Assembly (NCBI GenBank): GCA_938023415.1
Contig: CALHEE010000034.1
Span: 1-34,497 of the forward strand
Origin: Minisyncoccota bacterium
GTDB taxonomy: Bacteria; Patescibacteriota; Minisyncoccia; Minisyncoccales; GBS-2
Length of the DNA: 34,497 bases
Direction: 5' to 3'
The number at the start of each line of letters is the position of its first letter. Within the stretch, counting starts at the first letter, position 1. This document shows, one piece after another, positions 1 to 6,787 of this stretch. A program made the position numbers and the translations under genes. The notes below the pieces were generated by a model, which did no database searches, was not told the DNA's origin, and saw only the letters and a program-made list of their open reading frames with translations.

Positions 1-999
1 CAAAGATTAGAAAATCAAGTTCCTCCTGAAGTAATAGAAAAAATCAGAGAAAAAAGAATGGCCCATTTGGAAAAATTTGCTCAGGTGATGCAAAAAGTTG
101 AAGAGAAAGGAAAAATTGCGGAAAGAATAGGAGAGGAATTAGAAAAAATAAGAGGGTCAAAATTCAAAGATTTTAAAAACCTGGAAATTTTGAGTGAAAT
201 TGCTGAGAAAATGCCAGAAGATGTGAAGAAAAAGATTGAGGAAAAAAGAGAAGAGATGATAGAGAGATTAACAGAAAAACTGGAAAAAATGCCAGATTTA
301 GAAAAAGAAAAGCTCAAGAATTACTTAGAACAAATTTCAGGAAACAAACTAAAGCAGTTGGAAATCATTAACAAATTAGAAACAAAAGAAATTTCCGAAA
401 GATTAAAAGAAATAATAGAGGAAGCGAAAGAAAAGAAAATTGAAGAAATGGCAAAAATACCAATACCTCAAGAAAAAGTGAAAGAAGTGATAGAGAAAGC
501 CGAAAATGAAATTAAAAAAGCTGAGATAAAAATTAACAAAATTTCAACAACACCTTCTGATGAAAAAGGATTGAAAAATTTACTGGAAAATTCAAAAAGA
601 CACTTAACTGAAGCTAAGGAAGCTTTCGAGAAAAAAGATTATGGAAAGGCTTTTGGATTAGCTAACTCAGCTTATCACGAAGCTTTGAATGTTGAGAAAA
701 TTTTAGAAAAAATTGAGAGCATAAAAAGAGGTGAGACAGAATCTGGATATTGTCCGATGGTTTGGGATCCAGTTTGCGGAAAAGATGGAAAAACTTATTC
801 TAACGAATGCTTTGCAAAAATGGCCAAGGTAGAGATTGCTCATAAAGGAACTTGCGAAAAAAGAGAAGGAATGAGAAAACCAGAATGCCAAAGTAATGAA
901 GATTGTAGAGGCCTCATTTGCCCTCAGGTGGTAGGAATGGACACTCCAGTTTGCAAGGAGGGAAAATGCGTTTGTGGAGCCAAAGAAGAAAGAAGATAA
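1..999 (+). CDS. Coiled-coil protein with C-terminal Kazal-like domain (5' truncated)
   Basis: The reading frame is open back to base 1, so the ATG at 58 in the ORF track is probably internal and the gene starts outside the window; no signal peptide can be judged. Codons 1-245 are Lys/Glu-rich heptad-like sequence with few Pro or Gly, consistent with a long helical rod. Codons 251-285 fit a Kazal fold (CPMVWDPVCGKDGKTYSNEC, then GTC): C-x7-C-x10-C and a terminal Cys. Two Cys of the classical six are absent, as in many bacterial Kazal-like domains. A second cluster (codons 296-325) has six more Cys with an NEDC motif. Such disulfide-rich domains act outside the cytoplasm, so this is probably secreted or surface-bound. 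Protease inhibition is only a family-based possibility. Confidence 0.75.
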   Translation, partial: QRLENQVPPEVIEKIREKRMAHLEKFAQVMQKVEEKGKIAERIGEELEKIRGSKFKDFKNLEILSEIAEKMPEDVKKKIEEKREEMIERLTEKLEKMPDLEKEKLKNYLEQISGNKLKQLEIINKLETKEISERLKEIIEEAKEKKIEEMAKIPIPQEKVKEVIEKAENEIKKAEIKINKISTTPSDEKGLKNLLENSKRHLTEAKEAFEKKDYGKAFGLANSAYHEALNVEKILEKIESIKRGETESGYCPMVWDPVCGKDGKTYSNECFAKMAKVEIAHKGTCEKREGMRKPECQSNEDCRGLICPQVVGMDTPVCKEGKCVCGAKEERR

Positions 1000-1002
1000 A
1001 AA

Positions 1003-1057
1003 TGGCCTCAGTTTAGGAGGGTAAAGTTTGCTCCTTTTAAACTGGGGCCACTTTTTT
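1003..1057 (+). terminator. Strong Rho-independent terminator after the Kazal gene
   Basis: TGGCCTCAGTTTA pairs with TAAACTGGGGCCA over 13 bp (one G-U), with an inner GGAG/CTCC extension, and is followed by TTTTTT. The T-run ends one base before the miaB ATG. Confidence 0.85.
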
Positions 1058-1058
1058 C

Positions 1059-2399
1059 ATGAAATACTATCTTCTTACTTTCGGTTGCCAGATGAATAAA
1101 TCGGATTCTGAAAGAATTGCCTCGATTTTAAAAAAGGCTAACTTTTCTTTTACTGTAGACCCTAAAAAGGCTGATTTTTTTATTGTAAATATGTGTTCTG
1201 TAAGACAAAGTGCTGTCGATAGGGTTTATGGTTTGGCAAAAAAACTTCAAAAGCTTAAATTTCAAAATCCAAAATTAAAGACAGTTTTAACAGGATGTGT
1301 TTCTTTAGAAGATGCCCAAAAACTAAAAACGATCTTTGATTTTATTTTGCCGATTAAAACTTTGCCTTCTTGGCCAGAAATTTTAAAAAGAAAAAATTTT
1401 TATTTAATTGTCAATCAGAGAAATGAACAATTTTTAAAAGAATGCCAACTTTCTTATTTGAAAATCAAACCAAGCTCTTTTCAACCTTTTTCTGTTTTCA
1501 TTCCTATTTCCACAGGTTGTGATAATTTTTGCTCTTTTTGCATTGTTCCTTTTGTCAGGGGACCTTTAATTTGCCGATCTCATCAAGAAATTTTAAAAGA
1601 AGCAAAAGAAGCAGTAAAAAATGGGGCTAAAGAAATTTGGCTTTTGGGCCAAAATGTAAACGATTACCAATCTCCTACTGACCCTTCGATTAATTTTTCA
1701 AAACTTTTAAAGATGATAAATGAAATTGAAGGAAATTTTTGGATAAGATTTACTTCTCCCCACCCAAAAAATTTCTCTGATGAATTGATTGAAACAATGG
1801 CAAAATGTGAAAAATTCACTCCCTATTTAAATTTGCCGGTTCAATCAGGAGACGATGAAATTTTGAGAAAAATGAATCGGCCATATACTGTAAAAGATTA
1901 TAAAAAATTAATCAAAAAAATTCGTTCAGCTTTCAAAAAATATCGAAAAGGTCTTGAAAAAGAAATAGCTCTCTCAACTGATGTTATTGTCGGCTTTCCT
2001 GGAGAAACAAAGAGACAATTTCAAAATACGGTAAAACTTTTTAGAGAAATAAAATTTGATATGGCCTATATTGCAGAGTATTCCCGAAGGCCAGGGACAG
2101 CAGCAGCTAAATTGAAAGATGATGTTTCCTCAAAAGAAAAAAAAGAAAGATATCGCATTTTAACTGAAATTTTAAAAAAGTCTGCCCTTCAAAAAAATAA
2201 AAAATTTATTGGAAAAGAAATTTTGGTCTTAGCAGAGGAATTTAAAGACGGTTTTTTGATTGGAAAGTCAAGGCATTATAAAACGGTGAAATTTAAAGGA
2301 AAAAAAGATTTCCTTGGTCAATTTGTAAAAGTAAAGATCATTAAAGCGTTGCCATGGGGGCTGAAGGGCAAAATAAAAAGGGGGCAAATGCCCCCTTAA
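1059..2399 (+). CDS. miaB: tRNA-2-methylthio-N6-dimethylallyladenosine synthase MiaB
   Basis: This is a radical-SAM methylthiotransferase that adds the 2-methylthio group to i6A37 in tRNAs reading UNN codons. The N-terminal UPF0004 domain carries the three [4Fe-4S] ligands C10 (FGCQMNKSDS), C46 (NMCSVR) and C80 (TGC). The radical-SAM motif CDNFCSFC supplies C154, C158 and C161. The C-terminal TRAM region (after about residue 375) is short. At 446 aa the length is normal. The start is fixed by the family's MKYYLLTFGCQMN beginning, although no Shine-Dalgarno precedes it and a terminator abuts it. miaA, which makes the i6A substrate, lies just downstream. The last 4 bp overlap the convergent small ORF. 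Confidence 0.95.
   Translation: MKYYLLTFGCQMNKSDSERIASILKKANFSFTVDPKKADFFIVNMCSVRQSAVDRVYGLAKKLQKLKFQNPKLKTVLTGCVSLEDAQKLKTIFDFILPIKTLPSWPEILKRKNFYLIVNQRNEQFLKECQLSYLKIKPSSFQPFSVFIPISTGCDNFCSFCIVPFVRGPLICRSHQEILKEAKEAVKNGAKEIWLLGQNVNDYQSPTDPSINFSKLLKMINEIEGNFWIRFTSPHPKNFSDELIETMAKCEKFTPYLNLPVQSGDDEILRKMNRPYTVKDYKKLIKKIRSAFKKYRKGLEKEIALSTDVIVGFPGETKRQFQNTVKLFREIKFDMAYIAEYSRRPGTAAAKLKDDVSSKEKKERYRILTEILKKSALQKNKKFIGKEILVLAEEFKDGFLIGKSRHYKTVKFKGKKDFLGQFVKVKIIKALPWGLKGKIKRGQMPP
2378..2397 (-). terminator. Terminator for the small minus-strand ORF, inside the miaB 3' end
   Basis: AAGGGGG-CATTTG-CCCCCTT on the minus strand runs straight into TTTATTTT. The same bases encode the end of MiaB (KRGQMPP). 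On the plus strand there is no T-run, so it works mainly for the minus-strand gene. Confidence 0.75.
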
Positions 2400-2665
2400 G
2401 GAAACTTTCGAAGACAAAGAAGACAGGTTTTTATTTCGTCCCACCCTTGAGGGTAAGTAAGGGTGAAACCGTGTTTGGAGCAATGAACTATAAAGAGCGG
2501 TAATTCTTCGCTCCAAAGAGGCGAAAGTCTTCCCTTTTTCCAGGGTACTGGCAATGCTAGAATAAGACGAAGCCAGTCCCAAAAAGAAATTTTAGCATTT
2601 TCTACTACTAGGCAAAGATTATTATTTTCATCCAACAACGGTACTTTCAGTTTTATCGTTCTCAT
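2396..2665 (-). CDS. Small hypothetical protein, possible zinc ribbon
   Basis: 89 aa, family not recognised. The ORF track starts it at a GTG at 2671, but AAGGAGG occupies 2671-2677, so the ATG at 2665, 5 nt downstream of that site, is the real start. A hydrophobic middle stretch (WDWLRLILALPVPW) is followed by HCSKHG and CLLC, spaced like a Cys/His metal-binding site. It has its own promoter and terminator and sits divergently from miaA, converging on miaB. The strong Shine-Dalgarno, promoter and terminator together argue it is a real gene. Function unknown. Confidence 0.65.
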   Translation of the reverse strand: MRTIKLKVPLLDENNNLCLVVENAKISFWDWLRLILALPVPWKKGRLSPLWSEELPLFIVHCSKHGFTLTYPQGWDEIKTCLLCLRKFP

Positions 2666-2686
2666 TTCCACCTCCTTATCGCTTTC

Positions 2687-2714
2687 ATTTTAGATTTTTT
2701 TTCAAGTTAGTCAA
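2687..2714 (-). promoter_or_regulatory. Promoter of the small zinc-ribbon-like ORF
   Basis: Minus strand: TTGACT, 16-nt spacer, TAAAAT, then about 15 nt of leader containing AAGGAGG before the ATG at 2665. Confidence 0.6.
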
Positions 2715-2729
2715 TCAAAGCGGTAAAAT
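2701..2729 (+). promoter_or_regulatory. Probable leaderless promoter of miaA
   Basis: TAAAAT lies at 2724-2729, only 6 nt before the miaA ATG, so transcription should begin at or next to the start codon. The -35 region (TTCAAG or TTTCAA) is weak. It overlaps the divergent promoter of the small ORF. Confidence 0.45.
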
Positions 2730-2735
2730 AAAAGA

Positions 2736-3647
2736 ATGAGAAGAAACATCATCCAAAAACCTATTCTTGTGATTTTAGGTCCGACAGCTTCTGGAAAATC
2801 AAGTCTTGCTGTAAAAATTGCCAAAAAATTTAATGGAGAAGTAATTTCTGCTGACTCAAGGCAAGTTTACAAGGGAATGAATCTGGGTACTGGAAAAATT
2901 ACGAAAAAGGAAATGGAGGGTATTCCCCATCATCTTTTAGATGTCGCTTCGCCAAAGAGAAAATTTACGGTCGTTCAATATCGTAAGTTGGCCCTCAAAG
3001 CCTTAGAAAAGATTTTTAAAAAAGGAAAGCTTCCAATTATTTGCGGAGGCACTGGCTTTTACATTCAGGCCCTGATTGATGGCATAACCATCCCTCCAGT
3101 ACCCCCAGATTGGAAATTAAGGAGAAAATTAGAAAAAAAGTCAGTTGAAGAGCTTTACGAATTGCTAAAAAAACTTGACAAAAAGAGAGCAGAAACAATT
3201 GAGAAAAAAAACAAAAGGAGATTAATTAGGGCAATTGAAATTGTCCAAAAATTGGGCAAGGTTCCTCCTTTAAAAAAAGATCCTCTCCCCTATCCTGTTT
3301 TGATGTTGGGAATTAAAAAAGAAAAAAAAGAACTAAAAAAATTGATCAGAAAAAGGTTATTAAAAAGAATTCGCCAAGGAATGATAGCTGAAGTAAAAAA
3401 ATTAAAAAAATCTGGAATATCTTGGAAAAGATTAGAAGAGTTTGGTTTAGAATATCGCTGGGTTGCCAGGTATTTACAAAATAAAATCTCAAAAGAAGAA
3501 ATGATAGAAAAACTTCAAAAAGAGATTGAAAATTATGCTAAGCGCCAAATGGTTTGGTTTAAAAAAGATAAGAGAATCATTTGGATAAAAAATCAAAGAG
3601 AGGCAGAAAAATTAGTCAGAAATTTTCTCAAAAAAAAGGAGAGCTAA
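2736..3647 (+). CDS. miaA: tRNA dimethylallyltransferase MiaA
   Basis: Transfers a dimethylallyl group from DMAPP to N6 of A37, the step before MiaB. The P-loop GPTASGKS lies at residues 15-22, followed by SADSRQVYKGMNLGTGK and GGTGFYIQALIDG, all family hallmarks; the C-terminal RQMVWFKKD is also typical. 303 aa is normal. No Shine-Dalgarno; a -10 box 6 nt upstream suggests a leaderless mRNA. Its stop codon lies in the loop of a hairpin that serves the opposing gene as a terminator. Confidence 0.96.
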   Translation: MRRNIIQKPILVILGPTASGKSSLAVKIAKKFNGEVISADSRQVYKGMNLGTGKITKKEMEGIPHHLLDVASPKRKFTVVQYRKLALKALEKIFKKGKLPIICGGTGFYIQALIDGITIPPVPPDWKLRRKLEKKSVEELYELLKKLDKKRAETIEKKNKRRLIRAIEIVQKLGKVPPLKKDPLPYPVLMLGIKKEKKELKKLIRKRLLKRIRQGMIAEVKKLKKSGISWKRLEEFGLEYRWVARYLQNKISKEEMIEKLQKEIENYAKRQMVWFKKDKRIIWIKNQREAEKLVRNFLKKKES

Positions 3648-3656
3648 AGCTCTCCT
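3637..3656 (-). terminator. Terminator of the deoC-gatB-ORF72 operon, spanning the miaA stop
   Basis: AGGAGAGCT-TT-AGCTCTCCT followed by TTTTTTTT on the minus strand. The plus strand downstream (AATCTTTAATTTT) is only weakly T-rich, so it may also slow plus-strand transcription from miaA. Confidence 0.8.
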
Positions 3657-3873
3657 AATCTTTAATTTTGGTATCTTCAAGAGGGACTATCCTGATAGTG
3701 GGAGGGGTTTCCCCCAAAAGGATGATAAAAGCGAAATTTCTTGTTGAAAGTTCTTCTTTTTTTTCTCTAATATCCACTAAAATAGCTTCCCTCCATTCTA
3801 GTCCTCCTCCTCTTTTCACCAAAACCACTCTCCCTAGATCCTTTTTCTCTGGACAACGAAACCTCTCTTTCAT
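3655..3873 (-). CDS. Small hypothetical protein downstream of gatB
   Basis: 72 aa, not recognised. It follows gatB by 26 nt, has AAAGGGGGTGAG upstream of its ATG, and ends immediately before a minus-strand terminator, so it reads as the last gene of the deoC-gatB operon. The sequence is mixed charged/hydrophobic with one Cys, no membrane segment, and a probable small beta-rich fold (REAILVDI, FAFIILLGE, TIRIVPLE). The overlapping 83-aa plus-strand ORF is taken as its shadow. Function unknown. Confidence 0.55.
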   Translation of the reverse strand: MKERFRCPEKKDLGRVVLVKRGGGLEWREAILVDIREKKEELSTRNFAFIILLGETPPTIRIVPLEDTKIKD

Positions 3874-3899
3874 TTTCTCACCCCCTTTAAAAAGTTCTT

Positions 3900-5366
3900 T
3901 TAAATTTTATCTTTTTTAAGGAACTTTAGCAAGATCTCTTTAGCTAACTGAGGATTGGCCCTTCCGCCTGTTTTTCTCATCAATTGACCGATTAGAAATT
4001 GAAGGGCAGGTATCTTGCCTTTTTGAAAATCTTCCACTGCCTTTTGATTTTCTAAGATTATTTCTTGGGCTAATTTTTCAATCTCTTTTTTATCGGTAAG
4101 TTGGACTAAGCCTTTTTCTTTAATGATCTGCAAGGGGTCAGCTCCGGTTTTGAACATTTCCGCCAATACCATTTTTCCAATTTTACTTGAAATTTTTCCT
4201 TCCTCAATCAAGCTAATAAATTGGGCAAAATTTTCTGGAGTAATTAAAATTTCTTTTTCCTCAAATGGTAAACCTTTTAAGAGACCCACTAAATCAGAAA
4301 TTAGATAATTTGAGCTCAGCTTAATCAATCTCAATAGTTTTTCTTTCTTTAAATTTGGCTCAAACTCAGAAACTATTTTCTCAAAATATTCTCCTAATTC
4401 TTTATTTTTTACCAAAATTTCAGTTGTCTTTTCATCTAATTGATATTCTCTCTTTAACCTCTCTCTTCTTTGGTGTGGAAGTTCGCCAATTTCTGACCGA
4501 ATTTTTAAAATGGTTTCTTCATCAATATAAAGTGGAGGCAAATCTGGCTCTGGAAAATAACGGTAGTCATGGGCCTTTTCTTTTTCTCTCTGGGGAAAGG
4601 TAACCTCTCTGAGATCATCCCACCCCCTTGTTTCCTGAAGGATTTTTTTTCCTTTTTTCAAGATCTCAGTCTGTCTTGCTATTTCGTACTCGATTGCCTT
4701 CTCTAATGCTCGGAAAGAATTTAAATTCTTAATCTCAACTTTTGTCCCTAATTCTCCCCTTTTTTTAGCCAAAGAAACATTAGCTTCTACCCTCAATTCT
4801 CCTTTTTCCATATCGGCCTCAGAAACATCCAAATATCTCAAAATAAGTTGCAACTCCTCAGCAAAATCTCTTGCTTCTTTAGCAGAAGTGAGATCTGGTT
4901 CCGTGACCAATTCCATTAGAGGAACACCTGCCCGATTAAAATCAACCAGGGAGCAATCTTTTTCGTGGATTAATCTGCCTGTATCTTCTTCCAGATGCAC
5001 CCTTTTTATTCGAATTTTCCTTCCTCTAACTTCTAAAAAGCCGTTTTTACAGAGTGGTTTTTGGTATTGGGAAATTTGATATCCCTTTGGCAAATCCGGG
5101 TAAAAATAATTTTTTCTTTCAAAAAAAGAGTTTTTTTCGATTTCACAATTTAGAGCAAGTCCAGTTTTTATTGTCTTTTTCACTGCCTCCTGATTGACAA
5201 CTGGTAATGTTCCGGGATGGCCTAGACAAATCGGACAGATATTAATGTTTGGATGAGTTTCTTCAGGATCGTTTTTGCAAGAGCAAAACATTTTTGTCTT
5301 TGTTTTCAACTCAATATGAATTTCCAAACCAATCACTGGCTGGAGGTTAAGCTTCAAAGTCTTCAT
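3900..5366 (-). CDS. gatB: Asp-tRNA(Asn)/Glu-tRNA(Gln) amidotransferase subunit B
   Basis: GatB is the kinase/tRNA-binding subunit of GatCAB, which amidates mischarged Glu-tRNA(Gln) and Asp-tRNA(Asn). It starts with PVIGLEIHIELKTKTKMFC and shows the zinc-site cysteines (CSC, CPIC), the conserved YFYPDLPKGYQISQYQKP, and a C-terminal YqeY-like tail (GQLMRKTGGRANPQLAKEIL) that binds the tRNA elbow. At 488 aa it is full length. It lies 12 nt after deoC, with no Shine-Dalgarno. Its partners gatC and gatA are about 13 kb away in another operon, so expression is not coupled by transcript. Confidence 0.96.
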   Translation of the reverse strand: MKTLKLNLQPVIGLEIHIELKTKTKMFCSCKNDPEETHPNINICPICLGHPGTLPVVNQEAVKKTIKTGLALNCEIEKNSFFERKNYFYPDLPKGYQISQYQKPLCKNGFLEVRGRKIRIKRVHLEEDTGRLIHEKDCSLVDFNRAGVPLMELVTEPDLTSAKEARDFAEELQLILRYLDVSEADMEKGELRVEANVSLAKKRGELGTKVEIKNLNSFRALEKAIEYEIARQTEILKKGKKILQETRGWDDLREVTFPQREKEKAHDYRYFPEPDLPPLYIDEETILKIRSEIGELPHQRRERLKREYQLDEKTTEILVKNKELGEYFEKIVSEFEPNLKKEKLLRLIKLSSNYLISDLVGLLKGLPFEEKEILITPENFAQFISLIEEGKISSKIGKMVLAEMFKTGADPLQIIKEKGLVQLTDKKEIEKLAQEIILENQKAVEDFQKGKIPALQFLIGQLMRKTGGRANPQLAKEILLKFLKKDKI

Positions 5367-5378
5367 GGTGAAAAATCT

Positions 5379-6053
5379 TTAATTCTTTTCTCTTAATGTT
5401 TCTTCCATGATTTCTACCCCATAACTTGTTCCGATGATATCAGCGCCAGCCTTGAGTGCGTTTTTTAAATCTCTTAGAGTTTTAATCCCCCCAGAAGCTT
5501 TCACCAAGAGGTTGGGAACAGCTTTTCGCATAAGTTTTAGGTGATAAAACTTTTCCTTTAATTCCCGATATTCAAGAGGGTCTTTAACCGTGGCTGTTTT
5601 GACACAAATTGCCCCTGCTTCTTTGGAAATTTCACACACCTTAATGATTTCTTCATCAGTTAAATAACCAGAACCTATGATCACTTTTGTAGGCAAAATT
5701 TTGCAGATTGCTTTCAGGTCTCTTAAAACCTTTTCCCACCTTTCATGCTTGACATCAGGAAGAGAAACTACTACATCTATTTCATCAGCTCCATCTTTTT
5801 TTGCTTTTTGACAGATTTTTATCCTTTTTTTATGATCACTATCTCCAATCGGATCATCAACTAAGACAATCGTTTTAATTCCTGTTCCTTTTAGTTCCTT
5901 TGAAACTAATTTTACCCATTTTGGTCTTACGCAAACTCCCCGAAAACCGTATTTTTTTGCCTCTTGGCAGGTTTTTAAAATATCATCTTTTTTGAGATTA
6001 TTTCTAATGTTGGTATGATCGATGATTTTTGCCAAATTTTTTAAGCTAACCAT
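5379..6053 (-). CDS. deoC: Deoxyribose-phosphate aldolase
   Basis: Class I aldolase cleaving 2-deoxyribose-5-phosphate to glyceraldehyde-3-phosphate and acetaldehyde. It begins with the typical IDHTN; EIDVVVSLPD carries the catalytic Asp (D93). The Schiff-base lysine is K152 (VKTATV, for the usual VKTSTG), and K185 in VKASGGIKT is the second conserved lysine. The C-terminal phosphate-binding GADIIGTSYGVEI is present. 224 aa is normal. KVIIGSGYLTDEE replaces the common KVIIE-L form, so it is somewhat divergent. It is the first protein gene after the structured RNA at 6069-6193, and gatB follows at 12 nt. Confidence 0.92.
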   Translation of the reverse strand: MVSLKNLAKIIDHTNIRNNLKKDDILKTCQEAKKYGFRGVCVRPKWVKLVSKELKGTGIKTIVLVDDPIGDSDHKKRIKICQKAKKDGADEIDVVVSLPDVKHERWEKVLRDLKAICKILPTKVIIGSGYLTDEEIIKVCEISKEAGAICVKTATVKDPLEYRELKEKFYHLKLMRKAVPNLLVKASGGIKTLRDLKNALKAGADIIGTSYGVEIMEETLREKN

Positions 6054-6068
6054 AATTTTAAAAAATAA

Positions 6069-6193
6069 GGGGGGATCAGGGTGGGAATCGAACCCACGCC
6101 TCTTTCTTCAGTGAACCAGGAGGTGGAAGGGAAAATCACTGAAGAAAGCTTTTAGGGGTGGGAAAGCCCCTAGGCACCTCTCCTGATCCCTCC
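6069..6193 (-). ncRNA. tRNA-like structured RNA of unknown class
   Basis: Minus strand. The ends pair as GGGATCAGG/CCTGATCCC (9 bp, extendable by two pairs past an A-C mismatch). Inside is a perfect tRNA T-arm, GTGGG-TTCGATT-CCCAC, contiguous with the terminal helix. The rest is not a cloverleaf: TAGGGG/CCCCTA makes an 8-nt-loop hairpin, CTTTCTTCAGTGA/TCACTGAAGAAAG makes a 13-bp helix, and GAGGTG near the 5' end can pair with CACCTC in the 21-nt loop of that helix, giving a pseudoknot. There is no D-arm. Acceptor plus T-stem is 14 bp, not the usual 12-13. No CCA is encoded, and TTATTTTTT follows. It could be a degenerate class II tRNA, a tRNA mimic or a leader of deoC. The plus strand folds similarly. 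Confidence 0.6.
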
Positions 6194-6216
6194 ATTTTTA
6201 ATGAAGGTCCTATTTT

Positions 6217-6669
6217 CTAAATTAACAAAAATTCCTCATTTCCGCAAGAATAGTGAAAAAAAGCGGAGGTTTTTTCCTCCGCTTTTAAATCTTTTTTGAC
6301 TCTTTCAATGAACATTTCATATTCTTGGAGAATTTTTCTTAGTCGGCGATAATTTTCGATCGCAGAAAAGACGATTCCAGTTAAGGTTTTAATATCAGCT
6401 GAAATAGCTTCTCTGGAAGATGCTTTATGCTCTTTGAGCAAAGAAAGCAAGGAAAAAGTTATTTCTTTAGCTTCTTTTATCCAAGGTTCGGAAATTTCTT
6501 TTTCTGCCATCTCTATTGTTAAGAGAAGATCTTTTGCCATATTCTCTGGATTTTGTGAAGATAAAACCAAAAAAATTAGAGAAAAGGCCATAACCAAAAT
6601 TCCTATCACCGTGATCTTTCTCCCAAAAACTTTCTCCTCTTTGGTCACTAACTCTAATTTTTCCCTCAT
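6217..6669 (-). CDS. Membrane-anchored hypothetical protein with a terminator before its stop
   Basis: 150 aa, not recognised. Residues about 17-37 (ITVIGILVMAFSLIFLVLSS) form one membrane helix with a short charged N-terminus; the remainder is predicted helical and mainly charged. The ATG at 6669 follows AGGAGG at 6674-6679. It is divergent from the tas-like gene, and the two promoters overlap. The odd feature is an 11-bp GC-rich hairpin plus seven T lying about 40 nt before its stop codon, in its own sense strand; the C-terminal codons (SCGNEEFLLI) may thus lie beyond the mRNA end. Function unknown. Confidence 0.65.
   Translation of the reverse strand: MREKLELVTKEEKVFGRKITVIGILVMAFSLIFLVLSSQNPENMAKDLLLTIEMAEKEISEPWIKEAKEITFSLLSLLKEHKASSREAISADIKTLTGIVFSAIENYRRLRKILQEYEMFIERVKKDLKAEEKTSAFFHYSCGNEEFLLI
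6259..6286 (-). terminator. Terminator inside the 3' coding end of ORF150
   Basis: Minus strand: AAAAGCGGAGG-AAAAAA-CCTCCGCTTTT, continuing as TTTCAC, so the U-tract is 7 nt. The stop codon of the surrounding ORF is at 6217-6219, downstream of the expected end. On the plus strand the tail (TTTTAAATCTTTTTT) is also T-rich, so it may be bidirectional. Confidence 0.75.
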
Positions 6670-6699
6670 TTTCCCTCCTTTTTAAAAGAGCTAAGTTCA

Positions 6700-6727
6700 A
6701 TTTTAGCAATCTTTATTTTAAAATCAA
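6700..6727 (-). promoter_or_regulatory. Promoter of ORF150
   Basis: Minus strand: TTGATT, 16-nt spacer, TAAAAT; leader about 25 nt with AGGAGG. An alternative is TTGTCA (6733-6738), 17 nt, TAAAGA, whose -35 box would overlap that of the divergent tas-like promoter. Confidence 0.5.
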
Positions 6728-6731
6728 GCTC

Positions 6732-6760
6732 TTGACAATCATTAAAAATTTCTATATTCT
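6732..6760 (+). promoter_or_regulatory. Consensus promoter of the tas-like gene and array
   Basis: TTGACA (6732-6737), 17-nt spacer, TATTCT (6755-6760). The expected start near 6767 gives a leader of about 20 nt carrying AGGAGGTGA. This is one of the best sigma-70-type promoters in the window. Confidence 0.7.
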
Positions 6761-6776
6761 AAGAGAGCTCTTTAAA

Positions 6777-6785
6777 AGGAGGTGA
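6777..6785 (+). promoter_or_regulatory. Shine-Dalgarno of the tas-like gene; fixes the start
   Basis: AGGAGGTGA is placed 5 nt (from AGGAGG) before the ATG at 6788. The GTG at 6782 used by the ORF track overlaps this site, so it is not the start. Confidence 0.75.
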
Positions 6786-6787
6786 AG

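Noticed and set aside
3668-3919. 83-aa plus-strand ORF
   Set aside because: It overlaps the minus-strand 72-aa ORF that has a ribosome site, operon position and terminator; no plus-strand signals are seen.
6109-6150. Short reading frame GCT TTC TTC AGT ... TGA inside the structured RNA as a peptide tag
   Set aside because: It begins with an Ala codon and ends in-frame, but the hydrophobic end LLVH does not resemble known tags and most of it is inside the 13-bp helix.
5379-6190. T-box or other known riboswitch upstream of deoC
   Set aside because: No AGGGTGGNACCGCG T-box sequence and no known aptamer core was recognised in the structured RNA.
6069-6193. tmRNA or ordinary tRNA call for the structured RNA
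   Set aside because: No D-arm or credible anticodon arm, and the 14-bp acceptor/T helix is too long for a tRNA. The tmRNA 5' GATTCGACGG-type sequence and the usual ~350 nt length are absent.
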